Origin: Lacinutrix venerupis
GTDB taxonomy: Bacteria; Bacteroidota; Bacteroidia; Flavobacteriales; Flavobacteriaceae
NCBI RefSeq assembly: GCF_003663945.1
Contig: NZ_RCCH01000001.1
Span: 434,001-498,000, forward strand
Reading direction: 5' to 3'
DNA length: 64,000 bases
Shown here in pieces: positions 19,205 through 28,913 of the stretch (the stretch's first letter is position 1; each line of letters opens with the position of its first letter). The notes beneath the pieces are model-generated. The model ran no database searches and was not told the origin of the DNA. It saw only the letters and a program-made list of their open reading frames with translations. The translations under genes and the position numbers were made by a program.

Positions 19205-19244
19205 AAGCGCACCGTTTTAATTAAGTTTTTATATTCTAATTTCT

Positions 19245-19252
19245 TAGTTTTG
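19245..19252 (+). promoter_or_regulatory. Candidate -7 element, SAM hydrolase operon
   Basis: TAGTTTTG matches TAnnTTTG and would start a transcript near 19257, about 70 bases before the ATG at 19327. The following gene is read in the same direction with close spacing. Confidence 0.4.
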
Positions 19253-19326
19253 TTCTGTGTTATAAACTTAAGAAAGTTATAGAACTTTTATTCGCTAATA
19301 TTAAAATAAATATCAACAATTACTAA

Positions 19327-20160
19327 ATGGCAATTATCACGTTAACAACAGACTTTGGTGAGAAAGATCACTTTGCTGGTGCGATAAAAGGCGCTATTTA
19401 TAGCGAAATGCCAAATGTTAGAATTGTTGATATCTCTCATTCTATTTCTCCTTTTAATATTCCTGAGGCTGCTTATATTATTCAAAACGCATATAGTAGT
19501 TTTCCAGATGGCACTATACATATTATTGGTATTGATGCAGAAATAAATCAAGAAAACAAACATATTGCAATGGAATTAGACGGGCATTATTTTGTTTGTG
19601 CTAATAATGGTATTATGAGTATGATTTGTGCTGAAATTTCGCCAAAACAAATTGTAGAAATAAACATTCACGATAAAATTGAAACTAGTTTTCCTGTTTT
19701 AGACGTTTTTGTAAAAGTTGCTTGCCACATTGCTCGTGGTGGTACGCTTGGAGTTATTGGTAAAAATATTACAGAAATTAAACCAATTAGAAATTTACAA
19801 CCATATGTAAATGATGAGAAAACACAAATTATAGGTAGTATTATTTATATAGATAATTATGGCAATGTAGTTACTAATATAAAGAAATCTTTTTTTGAAA
19901 AAATACAATTAGGACGACCTTTTGAAGTCTCTGCAAGAAACCATAAATTTAAAAATATACATACTAAATATAGTGATATTGTAAATTTTGATACACCTGA
20001 AGAATTAAGAACAGATGAAGGTCGAGGACTGGTTGTTTTTAATTCTTCTAATTACTTAGAAATTGCTATTTATAAAGGAAACACCGGAAATATTGGTGGA
20101 GCAAGTAGCTTAATGGGATTAAAATTACGTGATACCGTTTCAATTAATTTTATAAAATAA
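19327..20160 (+). CDS. SAM hydroxide adenosyltransferase (DUF62)
   Basis: This 277-residue protein belongs to the fluorinase/chlorinase/DUF62 fold. Most bacterial members hydrolyse S-adenosylmethionine to adenosine and methionine. It starts with ITLTTDFGEKDHFAGAIKG (SAM-binding aspartate), followed by VDISHSISPFNIPEAAY and YIDNYGNVVTNI in the C-terminal barrel. A halogenase activity is unlikely because the long fluorinase loop is not apparent. The monooxygenase gene follows after three bases. Confidence 0.9.
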   Translation: MAIITLTTDFGEKDHFAGAIKGAIYSEMPNVRIVDISHSISPFNIPEAAYIIQNAYSSFPDGTIHIIGIDAEINQENKHIAMELDGHYFVCANNGIMSMICAEISPKQIVEINIHDKIETSFPVLDVFVKVACHIARGGTLGVIGKNITEIKPIRNLQPYVNDEKTQIIGSIIYIDNYGNVVTNIKKSFFEKIQLGRPFEVSARNHKFKNIHTKYSDIVNFDTPEELRTDEGRGLVVFNSSNYLEIAIYKGNTGNIGGASSLMGLKLRDTVSINFIK

Positions 20161-20163
20161 ATA

Positions 20164-20460
20164 ATGTTAGTAAGAATTGTAAAAATGAGTTTTGCAGAAG
20201 AAAATATCGAGACTTTTCTCGCTAATTTTGAAAAAGTTAAACTAAAAATAAGAGGTTTTAATGGTTGTCAATATTTAGAATTATATCGTGATAAGCACAA
20301 TACAAATATCTTTTTTACGTACTCTTATTGGAATACTGAAAACGATTTAAATAATTATAGACACTCCAATTTATTTAAAGATGTTTGGGCAGAAACAAAA
20401 CCAATGTTTAATGCTAAGCCTGAGGCTTGGAGTGTGGATAAAGTTGTTAGCTTACAATAA
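20164..20460 (+). CDS. Antibiotic biosynthesis monooxygenase-like protein
   Basis: This 98-residue ferredoxin-like (ABM) domain protein shows the pattern MLVRIVKMSFAEENIETFL, RGFNGCQYLELYRDK, TYSYWNTENDLNNYRHSNLF. Family members are dimeric cofactor-free oxygenases or haem-related proteins, and the substrate here is unknown. It follows the SAM hydrolase gene by three bases and precedes gldF-gldG by 56 bases, so the three may be one operon. Confidence 0.8.
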   Translation: MLVRIVKMSFAEENIETFLANFEKVKLKIRGFNGCQYLELYRDKHNTNIFFTYSYWNTENDLNNYRHSNLFKDVWAETKPMFNAKPEAWSVDKVVSLQ

Positions 20461-20516
20461 ACAATCTGCAATAGAGAATAAAAGTATAATTTAGATAATA
20501 ATAATAAACATTTTAA

Positions 20517-22907
20517 ATGTTCGCAATCTTAAAAAAAGAAATCAACTCATTTTTTGCATCACCAATTGGTTATTTGGTAATTGCAATTTTTCTACTACTA
20601 AACGGTCTATTTTTATGGTTATTTAAAGGCGAATTTAATATTCTAGATTACGGTTTTGCAGATTTATCGTCTTTCTTTTTATTAGCGCCTTGGATTCTTA
20701 TTTTCCTTATTCCTGCTGTTACCATGCGTAGCTTTAGCGACGAAAAGAAACAAGGCACTTTAGAACTGTTATTAACAAAACCTATTTCGCATTCGCAAAT
20801 TGTACTTGGCAAATACCTTGGAGCTTTTTTATTAATAATTTTAGCACTAATTCCAACTCTACTTTATGTTTATACAGTAAACCAATTAGGAAAACCTGTA
20901 GGAAATTTAGATGTTGGTAGCACTTTAGGTTCTTATTTTGGATTATTATTTTTAGTAGCAGCTTATACTGCAATAGGTGTTTTTTCTTCAACATTAAGCG
21001 ACAACCAAATTGTAGCATTTATTATTGCTGTGTTTTTATGTTTTTTATTTTATGTTGGATTTGAAGGTTTAGCAGATATTTTAGGCAGTTTTATAGAACA
21101 AATTGGTATGGCGTCTCACTTTAAAAGTATGAGCCGAGGTGTTTTAGATACACGAGATATATTTTATTTTTTAAGCATAACTTTCTTCTTTATTTTTTTA
21201 ACCATAAAACGTATAAATACCGAAGCCTCTAAAAAAATAAAATGGCTACCTCTTGTTATCATTCCATTAGGTTTAATTGTTTTTAATATTTTAAGTTCTT
21301 CAATTTATAAACGCTTCGATTTAACATCAGATAAACGCTATACGCTAAATAAAGCCTCTTTAAATGTTGTAAAAGATGTAGATTCTCCTATTATAATTGA
21401 TGTGTTTTTAGAAGGCGACGATTTTCCTTCAGAATTTAGAAGACTACAAACAGAAACCAAACAATTGTTAGAAGAATTTTCTGCCTACAATAGCAATATA
21501 AAATTTAGTTTTATAAATCCTATTGAAGATGAAGCCACTAGAGATAATAATATTGCCCAACTTACAGAGCGTGGTTTAACACCAATGCAATTAAGTGTTC
21601 AAGAAAATGGAAAACAATCGCAACGCGTTATTATTCCATGGGCTTTGGCGAGTTATAATAATCAAACGGTAGACATTCCTTTGGTAAAATATAAAGTGAA
21701 TGCCAATCAACAAGAATTAGTAACAAATTCTGTACAGCATCTAGAATATGCCTTTGCCGATGGCTTAAGTAAGTTAATACACCCTAAACGAAGAAAAATT
21801 GCTGTTTTAAAAGGCAATGCAGAACTAGAAGATAAATACATTGCAGACTTTTTAAAAACACTTGGCCAATACTACTATATTGCTCCATTTACTTTAGATA
21901 GTGTCTCTGCAAATGCACAAAAAACATCAAAAACTTTAAATAGTTACGACTTAGTAATTGCTGCAAAACCAACTGAAGCCTTTTCTGAAGAAGAAAAATA
22001 TGTGCTTGACCAATATACAATGAATGGCGGAAAAAGTTTATGGCTTATAGACCAAATTAACATGGAAAAGGATAGTTTATTTAATCCTGAAGGTAAAAAC
22101 GTAGCAGTACCACGCGATTTAAATTTAACTAACTTTTTCTTTAAATATGGAGCCAGAATAAATCCATTATTAACAAGTGTTAAGAGCCAAAACATAGGTA
22201 GAATTACATTGGAAACAGGACAAGACGAGAGTTTAAAATTACAGCATTTTTTATGGCCATATTCTCCTTTGGCTTTAAGCGATGTAAACCATCCAATAGT
22301 GAATAATATAAACTTTGTAAAGTTTGATTTTGCAAACCAAATAGACACGCTTAAAAACAATATTAAAAAAACAATATTATTAAAAAGCGATAAACCAAGT
22401 CGTTTAGAAGGCACACCTAAAGAAATTAGTTTAGGTTTTGCTTTGCAAGAGCCACCTTCAGAATTGTTTACAAAAGACAGACAGAATTTAGCCGTACTAT
22501 TAGAAGGTGAATTTACTTCAGTTTACAACAATCGAGTAAAACCAATAAAACTTGATAATGATAGAACAAAAAGTACTGATACTAAAATGATTATTATAGC
22601 AGATGGAGATGTTATAAAAAACGATTTAGACAAAGGCAGACCAACAACTTTAGGTTTCGATAAATGGACAAAAGAAACTTATGGTAATAAAGAATTCTTA
22701 CTTAATGCGGTAAACTATCTTTTAGATGACGACGGACTTATAAACATTCGCAGCAAAGAAGTAAAAGTTGCGTTTTTAGACCAAGTAAAAATTGCCAAAG
22801 AAAAAACAAAATGGCAAATACTAAATATTGTTTTACCTTTATTGATTTTAGGGCTATTTGGGTTCATTTTTAATTTTTTAAGACAACGTAAATACGTTAA
22901 AAAATAA
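20517..22907 (+). CDS. gldFG: Fused gliding ABC transporter permease/auxiliary protein GldF-GldG
   Basis: This single 796-residue reading frame combines two proteins that are separate in Flavobacterium johnsoniae. Residues 1 to about 232 are a GldF-type ABC-2 permease with six hydrophobic helices (RSFSDEKKQGTLELLLTKPI in the usual loop). From about residue 243 comes GldG: a membrane anchor (WLPLVIIPLGLIVFNILSS), a long periplasmic part, and a C-terminal helix followed by RQRKYVKK. With the ATPase GldA, not in this window, these form a transporter linked to gliding motility. The join (KRINTEASKKIK) has no stop and no in-frame internal ATG; the ATG at 21242 is out of frame. Confidence 0.9.
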   Translation: MFAILKKEINSFFASPIGYLVIAIFLLLNGLFLWLFKGEFNILDYGFADLSSFFLLAPWILIFLIPAVTMRSFSDEKKQGTLELLLTKPISHSQIVLGKYLGAFLLIILALIPTLLYVYTVNQLGKPVGNLDVGSTLGSYFGLLFLVAAYTAIGVFSSTLSDNQIVAFIIAVFLCFLFYVGFEGLADILGSFIEQIGMASHFKSMSRGVLDTRDIFYFLSITFFFIFLTIKRINTEASKKIKWLPLVIIPLGLIVFNILSSSIYKRFDLTSDKRYTLNKASLNVVKDVDSPIIIDVFLEGDDFPSEFRRLQTETKQLLEEFSAYNSNIKFSFINPIEDEATRDNNIAQLTERGLTPMQLSVQENGKQSQRVIIPWALASYNNQTVDIPLVKYKVNANQQELVTNSVQHLEYAFADGLSKLIHPKRRKIAVLKGNAELEDKYIADFLKTLGQYYYIAPFTLDSVSANAQKTSKTLNSYDLVIAAKPTEAFSEEEKYVLDQYTMNGGKSLWLIDQINMEKDSLFNPEGKNVAVPRDLNLTNFFFKYGARINPLLTSVKSQNIGRITLETGQDESLKLQHFLWPYSPLALSDVNHPIVNNINFVKFDFANQIDTLKNNIKKTILLKSDKPSRLEGTPKEISLGFALQEPPSELFTKDRQNLAVLLEGEFTSVYNNRVKPIKLDNDRTKSTDTKMIIIADGDVIKNDLDKGRPTTLGFDKWTKETYGNKEFLLNAVNYLLDDDGLINIRSKEVKVAFLDQVKIAKEKTKWQILNIVLPLLILGLFGFIFNFLRQRKYVKK

Positions 22908-22989
22908 TTATATTTTTAGTATAAAATCATCTTGTTTTCGTGGGAAAAAACTGTTAATAAGTTTGTTTCAGTTTTAGGTGCTTAAACTC

Positions 22990-22997
22990 TATATTTG
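22990..22997 (+). promoter_or_regulatory. Candidate -7 element of dnaN
   Basis: TATATTTG matches TAnnTTTG and lies 39 bases before the dnaN ATG. A TTTG at 22962 could be a -33 element, but the spacing of 24 bases is longer than usual. Confidence 0.45.
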
Positions 22998-23035
22998 TAT
23001 TAATTAATATTCAGAATTTAACGACCAGATTATAT

Positions 23036-24154
23036 ATGAAGTTTATAGTTTCAAGCACGTATTTACTTAAGCAATTACAAGTTTTAGGTGGAGTAATTAA
23101 CAGCTCTAACACCTTACCTATTTTAGATAATTTTCTTTTCGATATCGATAATAACTCACTTACAGTTTCTGCAAGTGATTTAGAAACCACTATGTCTTCA
23201 ACTTTAGATATAGAAAGCGATAGTAAAGGAAGTGTTGCTATTCCTGCTCGATTATTATTAGACACTTTAAAAACATTTCCAGAACAGCCATTAACATTTA
23301 CAGTAGAAGAAAACAATACTATTGAAATTAGTTCTAACCATGGAAAATATGCATTAGCTTATGCAGATGGTGCAGAGTTTCCTAAAGCTGTTGCCTTAGA
23401 AGATCCTTCAAGCACTACAATTGCTGGAGACATTTTAGCAACTGCTATTAGCAAAACTATTTTTGCTGCTGGTAACGACGATTTAAGACCTGTAATGAGT
23501 GGTGTTTTCTTTCAATTCTCGACAGATAATTTAACTTTTGTAGCAACAGATGCTCATAAACTAGTAAAATATACTCGCGAAGATGTTTCTGCTTCTCAAG
23601 TTGCAGAATTTATTATGCCTAAAAAGCCTTTAACATTATTAAAAGGAATTTTGGCAACAAGTGATGAAAACGTTACAATTGAATATAACGATTCTAATGC
23701 TAAATTCACTTTTGAAAACACCGTATTAGTTTGTCGTTTAATTGATGGAAAATATCCAAACTACGAAGCTGTAATACCTAAGGAAAACCCTAATAAATTA
23801 AGTATAGATCGTACACAGTTTTTAAGTTCTGTAAAACGTGTTAGTATTTTCTCTAACAAAACAACACACCAAATAAAATTAAAAATTGCTGGAGCAGAAT
23901 TAAATATTTCTGCCGAAGATATAGATTACTCTAACAAAGCAGAAGAACGTTTAACTTGTGATTACCAAGGAGACGATATGCAAATAGGTTTTAACTCTCG
24001 TTTTTTAACAGAAATGCTTAACAACTTAAATGCTACAGATGTACAACTTGAAATGAGTATGCCTAACAGAGCTGGAATTTTAACACCTATTGATGGTCTT
24101 GATGAAGGTGAACATGTAACAATGTTAGTAATGCCAGTGATGTTAAATAGCTAA
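23036..24154 (+). CDS. dnaN: DNA polymerase III sliding clamp, beta subunit
   Basis: This 372-residue protein has the three-domain clamp fold: MKFIVSSTYLLKQLQVLGGV opens domain 1, DDLRPVMSGVFFQF lies in domain 2, and the C-terminal tail is EHVTMLVMPVML. The clamp is a dimer that encircles DNA and tethers the replicative polymerase. Here dnaN is not next to dnaA or an origin-like region. It follows gldF-gldG on the same strand, with its own promoter-like element, and has a strong terminator after it. Confidence 0.96.
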   Translation: MKFIVSSTYLLKQLQVLGGVINSSNTLPILDNFLFDIDNNSLTVSASDLETTMSSTLDIESDSKGSVAIPARLLLDTLKTFPEQPLTFTVEENNTIEISSNHGKYALAYADGAEFPKAVALEDPSSTTIAGDILATAISKTIFAAGNDDLRPVMSGVFFQFSTDNLTFVATDAHKLVKYTREDVSASQVAEFIMPKKPLTLLKGILATSDENVTIEYNDSNAKFTFENTVLVCRLIDGKYPNYEAVIPKENPNKLSIDRTQFLSSVKRVSIFSNKTTHQIKLKIAGAELNISAEDIDYSNKAEERLTCDYQGDDMQIGFNSRFLTEMLNNLNATDVQLEMSMPNRAGILTPIDGLDEGEHVTMLVMPVMLNS

Positions 24155-24179
24155 AATAAACTCTTATATATAACTAATA

Positions 24180-24213
24180 AACGCAATCTTTTAAGGTTGC
24201 GTTTTTTTTATCT
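24180..24213 (+). terminator. Terminator of dnaN
   Basis: CGCAATC pairs with GGTTGCG around TTTTAA (24182-24201), followed by a run of eight T. Confidence 0.8.
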
Positions 24214-24313
24214 ATTCGATAAACAAAATAATAAGCACTTAATCGGATAAGTAATTGAAAGTTTGAACTTTAATTATAAATTTATTCTTTTCAATTTTTA
24301 TTAAAATAAATTA

Positions 24314-24694
24314 ATGTATAACTCTATTAGATTAGTATTAATTCTTGCTATTTGTTGTTTACAATTTAATTGTAGCTCAGACGACAATGGTAACGCCATT
24401 GACCATAGCACACACAATGTATTAATTGGTGAATGGTTAAGAGAAGATTTTAATGAAAATACAGAATATAAATTAACTTTTAACCCTGATAATACAGTAT
24501 TAAATACATTTAAAATTACTACTGAAGAAGGTATAACATCTACTGCACAAATTTATAATTGGTCTATTGAAAATAATTTAATTACCATAGAAAATTTTGC
24601 AAACAACGAGAATGTTACAACTTCTTACGAACTTATATCAAATGAAATTGTAATTCTAAATAACCTATCAGAATATCAATTTTTAAGACAATAA
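24314..24694 (+). CDS. Small surface lipoprotein, lipocalin-like
   Basis: This 126-residue protein has a type II signal peptide ending at the cysteine of CLQFNCSSDDNG. The Ser-Ser-Asp-Asp that follows resembles the lipoprotein export signal that sends Bacteroidota lipoproteins to the outer face of the outer membrane. The mature part (GEWLREDFNENTEYKLTFN, then alternating strands) looks like the small lipocalin-like domain common in Flavobacteriaceae. No function is known. It converges with another lipoprotein gene, and a palindromic terminator lies between them. Confidence 0.75.
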   Translation: MYNSIRLVLILAICCLQFNCSSDDNGNAIDHSTHNVLIGEWLREDFNENTEYKLTFNPDNTVLNTFKITTEEGITSTAQIYNWSIENNLITIENFANNENVTTSYELISNEIVILNNLSEYQFLRQ

Positions 24695-24710
24695 TTTCTC
24701 AAATACATAT

Positions 24711-24742
24711 AAAAAACGCAACCTAATTAGGTTGCGTTTTTT
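24711..24742. terminator. Perfect 32-bp palindromic bidirectional terminator
   Basis: The sequence is a perfect palindrome with arms AAAAAACGCAACCTAA and its complement, centred between 24726 and 24727. It provides a strong stem and U-run for both converging lipoprotein genes. Confidence 0.85.
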
Positions 24743-24765
24743 ATTTTATATACTTACTAAATTAT

Positions 24766-25323
24766 TTACTCTTCATCATCTAAAGACATAAATGCACCAT
24801 TATAATTTCCTGAAATTTCTGTGCCATCACTTCTAACAAAATTAAATGTTAATGTTAAATTATCAACAGAATAGTTAGTTACAGTAATGTTACCAGACGT
24901 AACCTCTAAATCTGAATTAGAGCCACTATTGTAAAATTGACTAAACCCGTTTTCATATTCAGAATTAATAACATCTCCATTTACAATAAATTCTAAACTT
25001 GATATTTCAGACAAATCATAAGTGACATTAGATGTCAAATCTGAGTGGCCTATTCTAGCCGTAAAGTAATCTACACTATTAAGTGTAGTACCATTATAAG
25101 ACGCTTCAATTTGTGCTTGTGTTTTATTTGTTAAACTTAAAAACACTGAATTATTTAATGTAGGTTCAACAATAGCTGTATTCATTTCAAAATCTGAATC
25201 TCCAACAGTTATTTTATTTGTTACTGCATTGTCTACAATTGAATTATTATCATCGTCTGAAGAACAATTTAATACGGCTAAAGCAAGACAAAATAAGATT
25301 ACAAGTTTGTTTAATTTTTTCAT
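24766..25323 (-). CDS. Surface lipoprotein of unknown function
   Basis: This 185-residue protein has a lipobox in LALAVLNCSSDDDNNS, with an acidic export signal just after the cysteine. The rest is beta-rich (FFTA-type strands, FNFVRSDGTEISGNYNG) and ends in an acidic SLDDEE. No family was recognised. It lies eight bases downstream of the T9SS cargo gene on the same strand, so the two are likely co-expressed and may act together at the cell surface. Confidence 0.75.
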   Translation of the reverse strand: MKKLNKLVILFCLALAVLNCSSDDDNNSIVDNAVTNKITVGDSDFEMNTAIVEPTLNNSVFLSLTNKTQAQIEASYNGTTLNSVDYFTARIGHSDLTSNVTYDLSEISSLEFIVNGDVINSEYENGFSQFYNSGSNSDLEVTSGNITVTNYSVDNLTLTFNFVRSDGTEISGNYNGAFMSLDDEE

Positions 25324-25331
25324 TTTAAAAA

Positions 25332-27389
25332 TTACTGTTTTAAGATTTTTATTGTTTGGTTTGATTGGTTAGTGTTTATGTTTAAAAAGTACATTCCTGT
25401 TGGTAAATTAGAAATATTAATTTGAGATTGATTAGCTATTTCAAGTACTTTTTGACCATTTACATTAAATACTGAAACGTTTTCAATAGTTTGATTAGTC
25501 TTAATATTTACAACGTCTGTTGCTGGATTAGGATATAATTTTATTGAATTTGTACTTAAAGAAACAGCATCAACACTTAATGTAGAATCGTATTCATAAG
25601 CACCTAAATCTATTGTAGAGTTGAAAATTCTTGTGTTACCTGATAAATCTAAATCACCAAATAAAGCAGTATTATAAAATGTGTTTTCTCCATTATCTAA
25701 AACGTAAGAGGAACTTGTTGTTGGTTTATAATCTGCACTTAAATTAAGTGATACTGTATTTGGATCTAAATCTTGAACATTAGTAAATAATGGTGCTGCA
25801 AAAGCTCCAGATGCGCCTCCATTGTTTGTTATTTGAGTTATAGAATTATTAATTACTAATTCATAATGATTACCTTGTGTACCATAAGAAATATCTCTAT
25901 CTGCATAAGCTCCGTTTAACGTATTGCCAAAAAAGATAGAGTTATTTATCTCTAAGTGTCCTCTAGTATTATCAGATCCCATGATAATAGCCTGTCCAAA
26001 AGATGTATTATTGACGTTTACTACATTATTATTAATAAAAGATGAATTAGTTATTATTAAATCTAAGTCACTGAAGTTTGTAAATGAACCATCAGGAATT
26101 CTATATGCATTGATAACAGAAAACTTGGTTTGGTTGTCAGCAAATAGTACGTTAGAAAAGTCTGCAAAAATATTGTTAAAACGATCTGTAAGTAATAAAA
26201 TAATACTTTGTCCTGTACTTATATTATTTGTAAAACTAACGTTGTAAAGTTTGAAGTTATCTTTTAAACCAAAACCTTTAATTAAAAAGTCATTACTATA
26301 GTTATTTTTAAAACTACAGTTTTTTATACTCAGGTTTTCAATCCAAGTTGAAGCACCACTATATCTTGAATAAATAACTCCATTATCTTGATTGTTAGCA
26401 TTACTTGAGGTATCGTAAATATTTTCTAAAATAAAACCGTCAATAATAATATTAGTAGCATCTACTAATATTAATCTATCGGCATTATCAGATTTATTAG
26501 ATGTAAAATCACCATCAATATCATCACCGTTCATATCACCTGTAATAACAGTTGCATTAGCTGTATTTATTAAAGATAAATCCCTATCTGACAGTTGAGT
26601 TTCAGTACCATCAAAACCACCATAAATAGCAACACTTGTATCATTTATTTCTAATGGCGTGTTTTTAGTTGTTGGCTTATAAACACCTTTAGCTACCCAT
26701 ATTTTACTATTTGGCGTAGCACCAACTAATGCAGCATCAATCGTTGTGTAAGCATCAGCCCAAGAACTTCCGTTATTTGCTCCAGAAGCGTTGGCATCTA
26801 CATAAACAGGTCCATAATTACAGTTAGAAGAATAGCTAGAGTTTGCATCTCTTGTCCATCCATTAGCATATTGGCCTGCATTAGTATAAGGTGGCGTAAA
26901 ACTTGCATCATGCTGAATACATGTTAAATTAGGATTTCCGTATGATTTCATATACGAAAAATTAGCATTATTCCCATTAGCTAAATTTAATTCTACTAAC
27001 TGATTATTTTGACAATGAATCTGATTTAATGTTGGAATACCACTAACATCTATGGTTGTTATTTGGTTGTTTGCACAATGCAATCGTGTTAAATTAGTAT
27101 TGTTACTAACATCTAACGATGTTAGGATATTTGAATATACTTCTAATGTAGTTATATTTACAAAAGCTTCAATTCCTGTTAAATCTGTAATTCCTAAACT
27201 TGTAGCCGATATTGTTCCTGTAAAGGCTTGCGCTTCTGCAACAGAAATTTCGCTATCACCATTAGTATTAATAGTTGGATCTCCAACAAGATAAGCTTTA
27301 AAATTAGCATCGGGAATGTTTATTTGCGCATATATGCTACACCATGCAGTTGCTATTAAAAAGGAAAATAAGAGTAATGTTTTTTTCAT
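25332..27389 (-). CDS. T9SS-exported protein: LRR-like, parallel beta-helix, type A sorting domain
   Basis: About 685 residues. A signal peptide (ending WCSIYAQ) is followed by leucine-rich-repeat-like units (TSLDVSNNTNLTRLHCANNQ), then a right-handed beta-helix region of the choice-of-anchor kind (GNNGSSWADAYTTIDAAL, IYGGFDGTETQ). The C-terminus is a type A sorting domain, IKLYPNPATDVVNIKT to GMYFLNINTNQSNQTIKIL, recognised by the type IX secretion system. The ATG at 27389 is chosen over one at 27416 because it opens the signal peptide. A lipoprotein gene follows after eight bases. Confidence 0.85.
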   Translation of the reverse strand: MKKTLLLFSFLIATAWCSIYAQINIPDANFKAYLVGDPTINTNGDSEISVAEAQAFTGTISATSLGITDLTGIEAFVNITTLEVYSNILTSLDVSNNTNLTRLHCANNQITTIDVSGIPTLNQIHCQNNQLVELNLANGNNANFSYMKSYGNPNLTCIQHDASFTPPYTNAGQYANGWTRDANSSYSSNCNYGPVYVDANASGANNGSSWADAYTTIDAALVGATPNSKIWVAKGVYKPTTKNTPLEINDTSVAIYGGFDGTETQLSDRDLSLINTANATVITGDMNGDDIDGDFTSNKSDNADRLILVDATNIIIDGFILENIYDTSSNANNQDNGVIYSRYSGASTWIENLSIKNCSFKNNYSNDFLIKGFGLKDNFKLYNVSFTNNISTGQSIILLLTDRFNNIFADFSNVLFADNQTKFSVINAYRIPDGSFTNFSDLDLIITNSSFINNNVVNVNNTSFGQAIIMGSDNTRGHLEINNSIFFGNTLNGAYADRDISYGTQGNHYELVINNSITQITNNGGASGAFAAPLFTNVQDLDPNTVSLNLSADYKPTTSSSYVLDNGENTFYNTALFGDLDLSGNTRIFNSTIDLGAYEYDSTLSVDAVSLSTNSIKLYPNPATDVVNIKTNQTIENVSVFNVNGQKVLEIANQSQINISNLPTGMYFLNINTNQSNQTIKILKQ

Positions 27390-27525
27390 TGTAGTTAAGA
27401 TTAATATTAATTTCATCTACAAAATAACAGTAACACTAAAGGTTTTTAATTTGCTTTTTTCTGAATAGCTCTAATTTCTTTCTGAATGAATTACATAGGT
27501 TATTCTTACACTTTAAATCAAATAA

Positions 27526-27558
27526 AAAAGCCTGCTTAAATAAGCAGACTTTAAAAAC
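27526..27558. terminator. Terminator downstream of the secreted 405-residue protein
   Basis: AGCCTGCTTA and TAAGCAGACT pair with only AA between them (27530-27551), flanked by A- and T-rich runs. It lies after the stop at 27583 on the minus strand. Confidence 0.7.
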
Positions 27559-27582
27559 TTTAGGTTAATAGCGCGTTTTTAA

Positions 27583-28800
27583 TTATTCGCAATTCATTTT
27601 TTGTCCGTATGGCATTTGTCCATGTATAACACCACCAAATTGAGAACTACCATAACCACTACCATTGTATTGCTGTTTGATTAAAAAACCTTGTAAATAG
27701 CAGTCGTTATTTTTATTTTTTTCTGTGAATGCGCCTTTAATCCAACGGTACAAAATATGTCCTGTGTATTTGTTTTTTACAATACTCCAATCGTTAGATT
27801 CTATGTTTAATTTTAAAAGCTTTGCGCCATCTTTGGCTATGGTTTTAGATACATTTTCTTTAGCAAAACTCACTAATGAAGCATTACTATTCATGCTACC
27901 TGCTTTTGGCATTTTTATAGCATCCATGGTTGATTTTGCAGCTGCATCATAATTTGCTTTTAACGTGGCTTCAAACTCTTTTACAATTGGCTTCGCTTTT
28001 TCTAACCACTCTACATGAAATTGTTGCTCGCCTTTACCAATCACGTTTAAAATAGTAATATCTTTTTCGTGCATGTACGATGGTACATTAAATGCGTGTC
28101 CACCTTGGTGCGATGCTGCATAAATTACAAATACATCTTCTGCAATTAGCATACCTCTTACTAAAATTGGCATTCCTGTACCAAGCTCTAAAGTTTGCGA
28201 TCGGTCTGCGCCAACTTTGGTTGTAAACATTCCTGAAACCAACTCGTAACCAATATATCCTTCTGGTGACATAGCTACTAGTTCTGGTGTGGTTAAAAAG
28301 CGTAACCATGCATAATCTGGATCTTGTGCAGGTAATAAATCTACATTATCACCCATGTCTGTCATTTGACGTCTTATTTTCACACGGTCTACACCAACTG
28401 CGCTCATGCCCTTTGTCATTGCAAATGGATATGACATGTATAAAAACTCATCACTTACTGAATTTGCAGATTTAGGCTTATTAGCTTCGGCTTCTTGTTG
28501 CTTTTTCTCAAGATACTTTTGATAGTATAAATCTTGCTTTGCCTGGTCGTTTGGGTATTTTTGAGCTAATTCTGCTTTAAATTCCTCATCCGTGTATTCT
28601 GTTTTTGATGAATTTTCAGTTGAAGAACTGCCAACGATACCTGAAGCGTTATCAGATTTTGAAGACGAGCTACTCTTTTCTTTTTTATCTAACTTCTTCT
28701 CTACTGCTGCTTTGGCTTTCTTTTTTAGCATTTTACCAAATTGAGCATGAGAGACGTTGTAGCATAATGCCAAAACGAATAATAGAACTATTTTTTTCAT
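27583..28800 (-). CDS. Exported protein of unknown function
   Basis: This 405-residue protein has a signal peptide (ending YNVSHAQ), a lysine-rich then serine-rich segment (about residues 25-65), a charged coiled-coil-like stretch (about 70-110), and a globular remainder with a single cysteine near the end (NDCYLQ) plus the terminal MNCE. No family was recognised. It lies 113 bases downstream of the LytTR regulator, on the same strand as the sensor-regulator pair, so it may be part of the output of that system. Confidence 0.6.
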   Translation of the reverse strand: MKKIVLLFVLALCYNVSHAQFGKMLKKKAKAAVEKKLDKKEKSSSSSKSDNASGIVGSSSTENSSKTEYTDEEFKAELAQKYPNDQAKQDLYYQKYLEKKQQEAEANKPKSANSVSDEFLYMSYPFAMTKGMSAVGVDRVKIRRQMTDMGDNVDLLPAQDPDYAWLRFLTTPELVAMSPEGYIGYELVSGMFTTKVGADRSQTLELGTGMPILVRGMLIAEDVFVIYAASHQGGHAFNVPSYMHEKDITILNVIGKGEQQFHVEWLEKAKPIVKEFEATLKANYDAAAKSTMDAIKMPKAGSMNSNASLVSFAKENVSKTIAKDGAKLLKLNIESNDWSIVKNKYTGHILYRWIKGAFTEKNKNNDCYLQGFLIKQQYNGSGYGSSQFGGVIHGQMPYGQKMNCE

Positions 28801-28913
28801 AAGAATTGTGTTTAATAGGCTTCAAAATAAAGCACTTAGTCACTATTCTTAATTTGTTTTTTTCTGAAAATGATGATTTTTTTTCTGAAGGAATTTCAAA
28901 AACTTCAAATAAA

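Noticed and set aside
19327-20160. SAM-dependent halogenase
   Set aside because: The fold is shared, but the sequence has the features of the widespread SAM hydrolases and no sign of the fluorinase-specific loop; halogenase genes would also be expected near biosynthetic genes.
23036-24154. Replication origin near dnaN
   Set aside because: No dnaA gene and no cluster of DnaA boxes was seen around dnaN; the neighbours are motility and lipoprotein genes.
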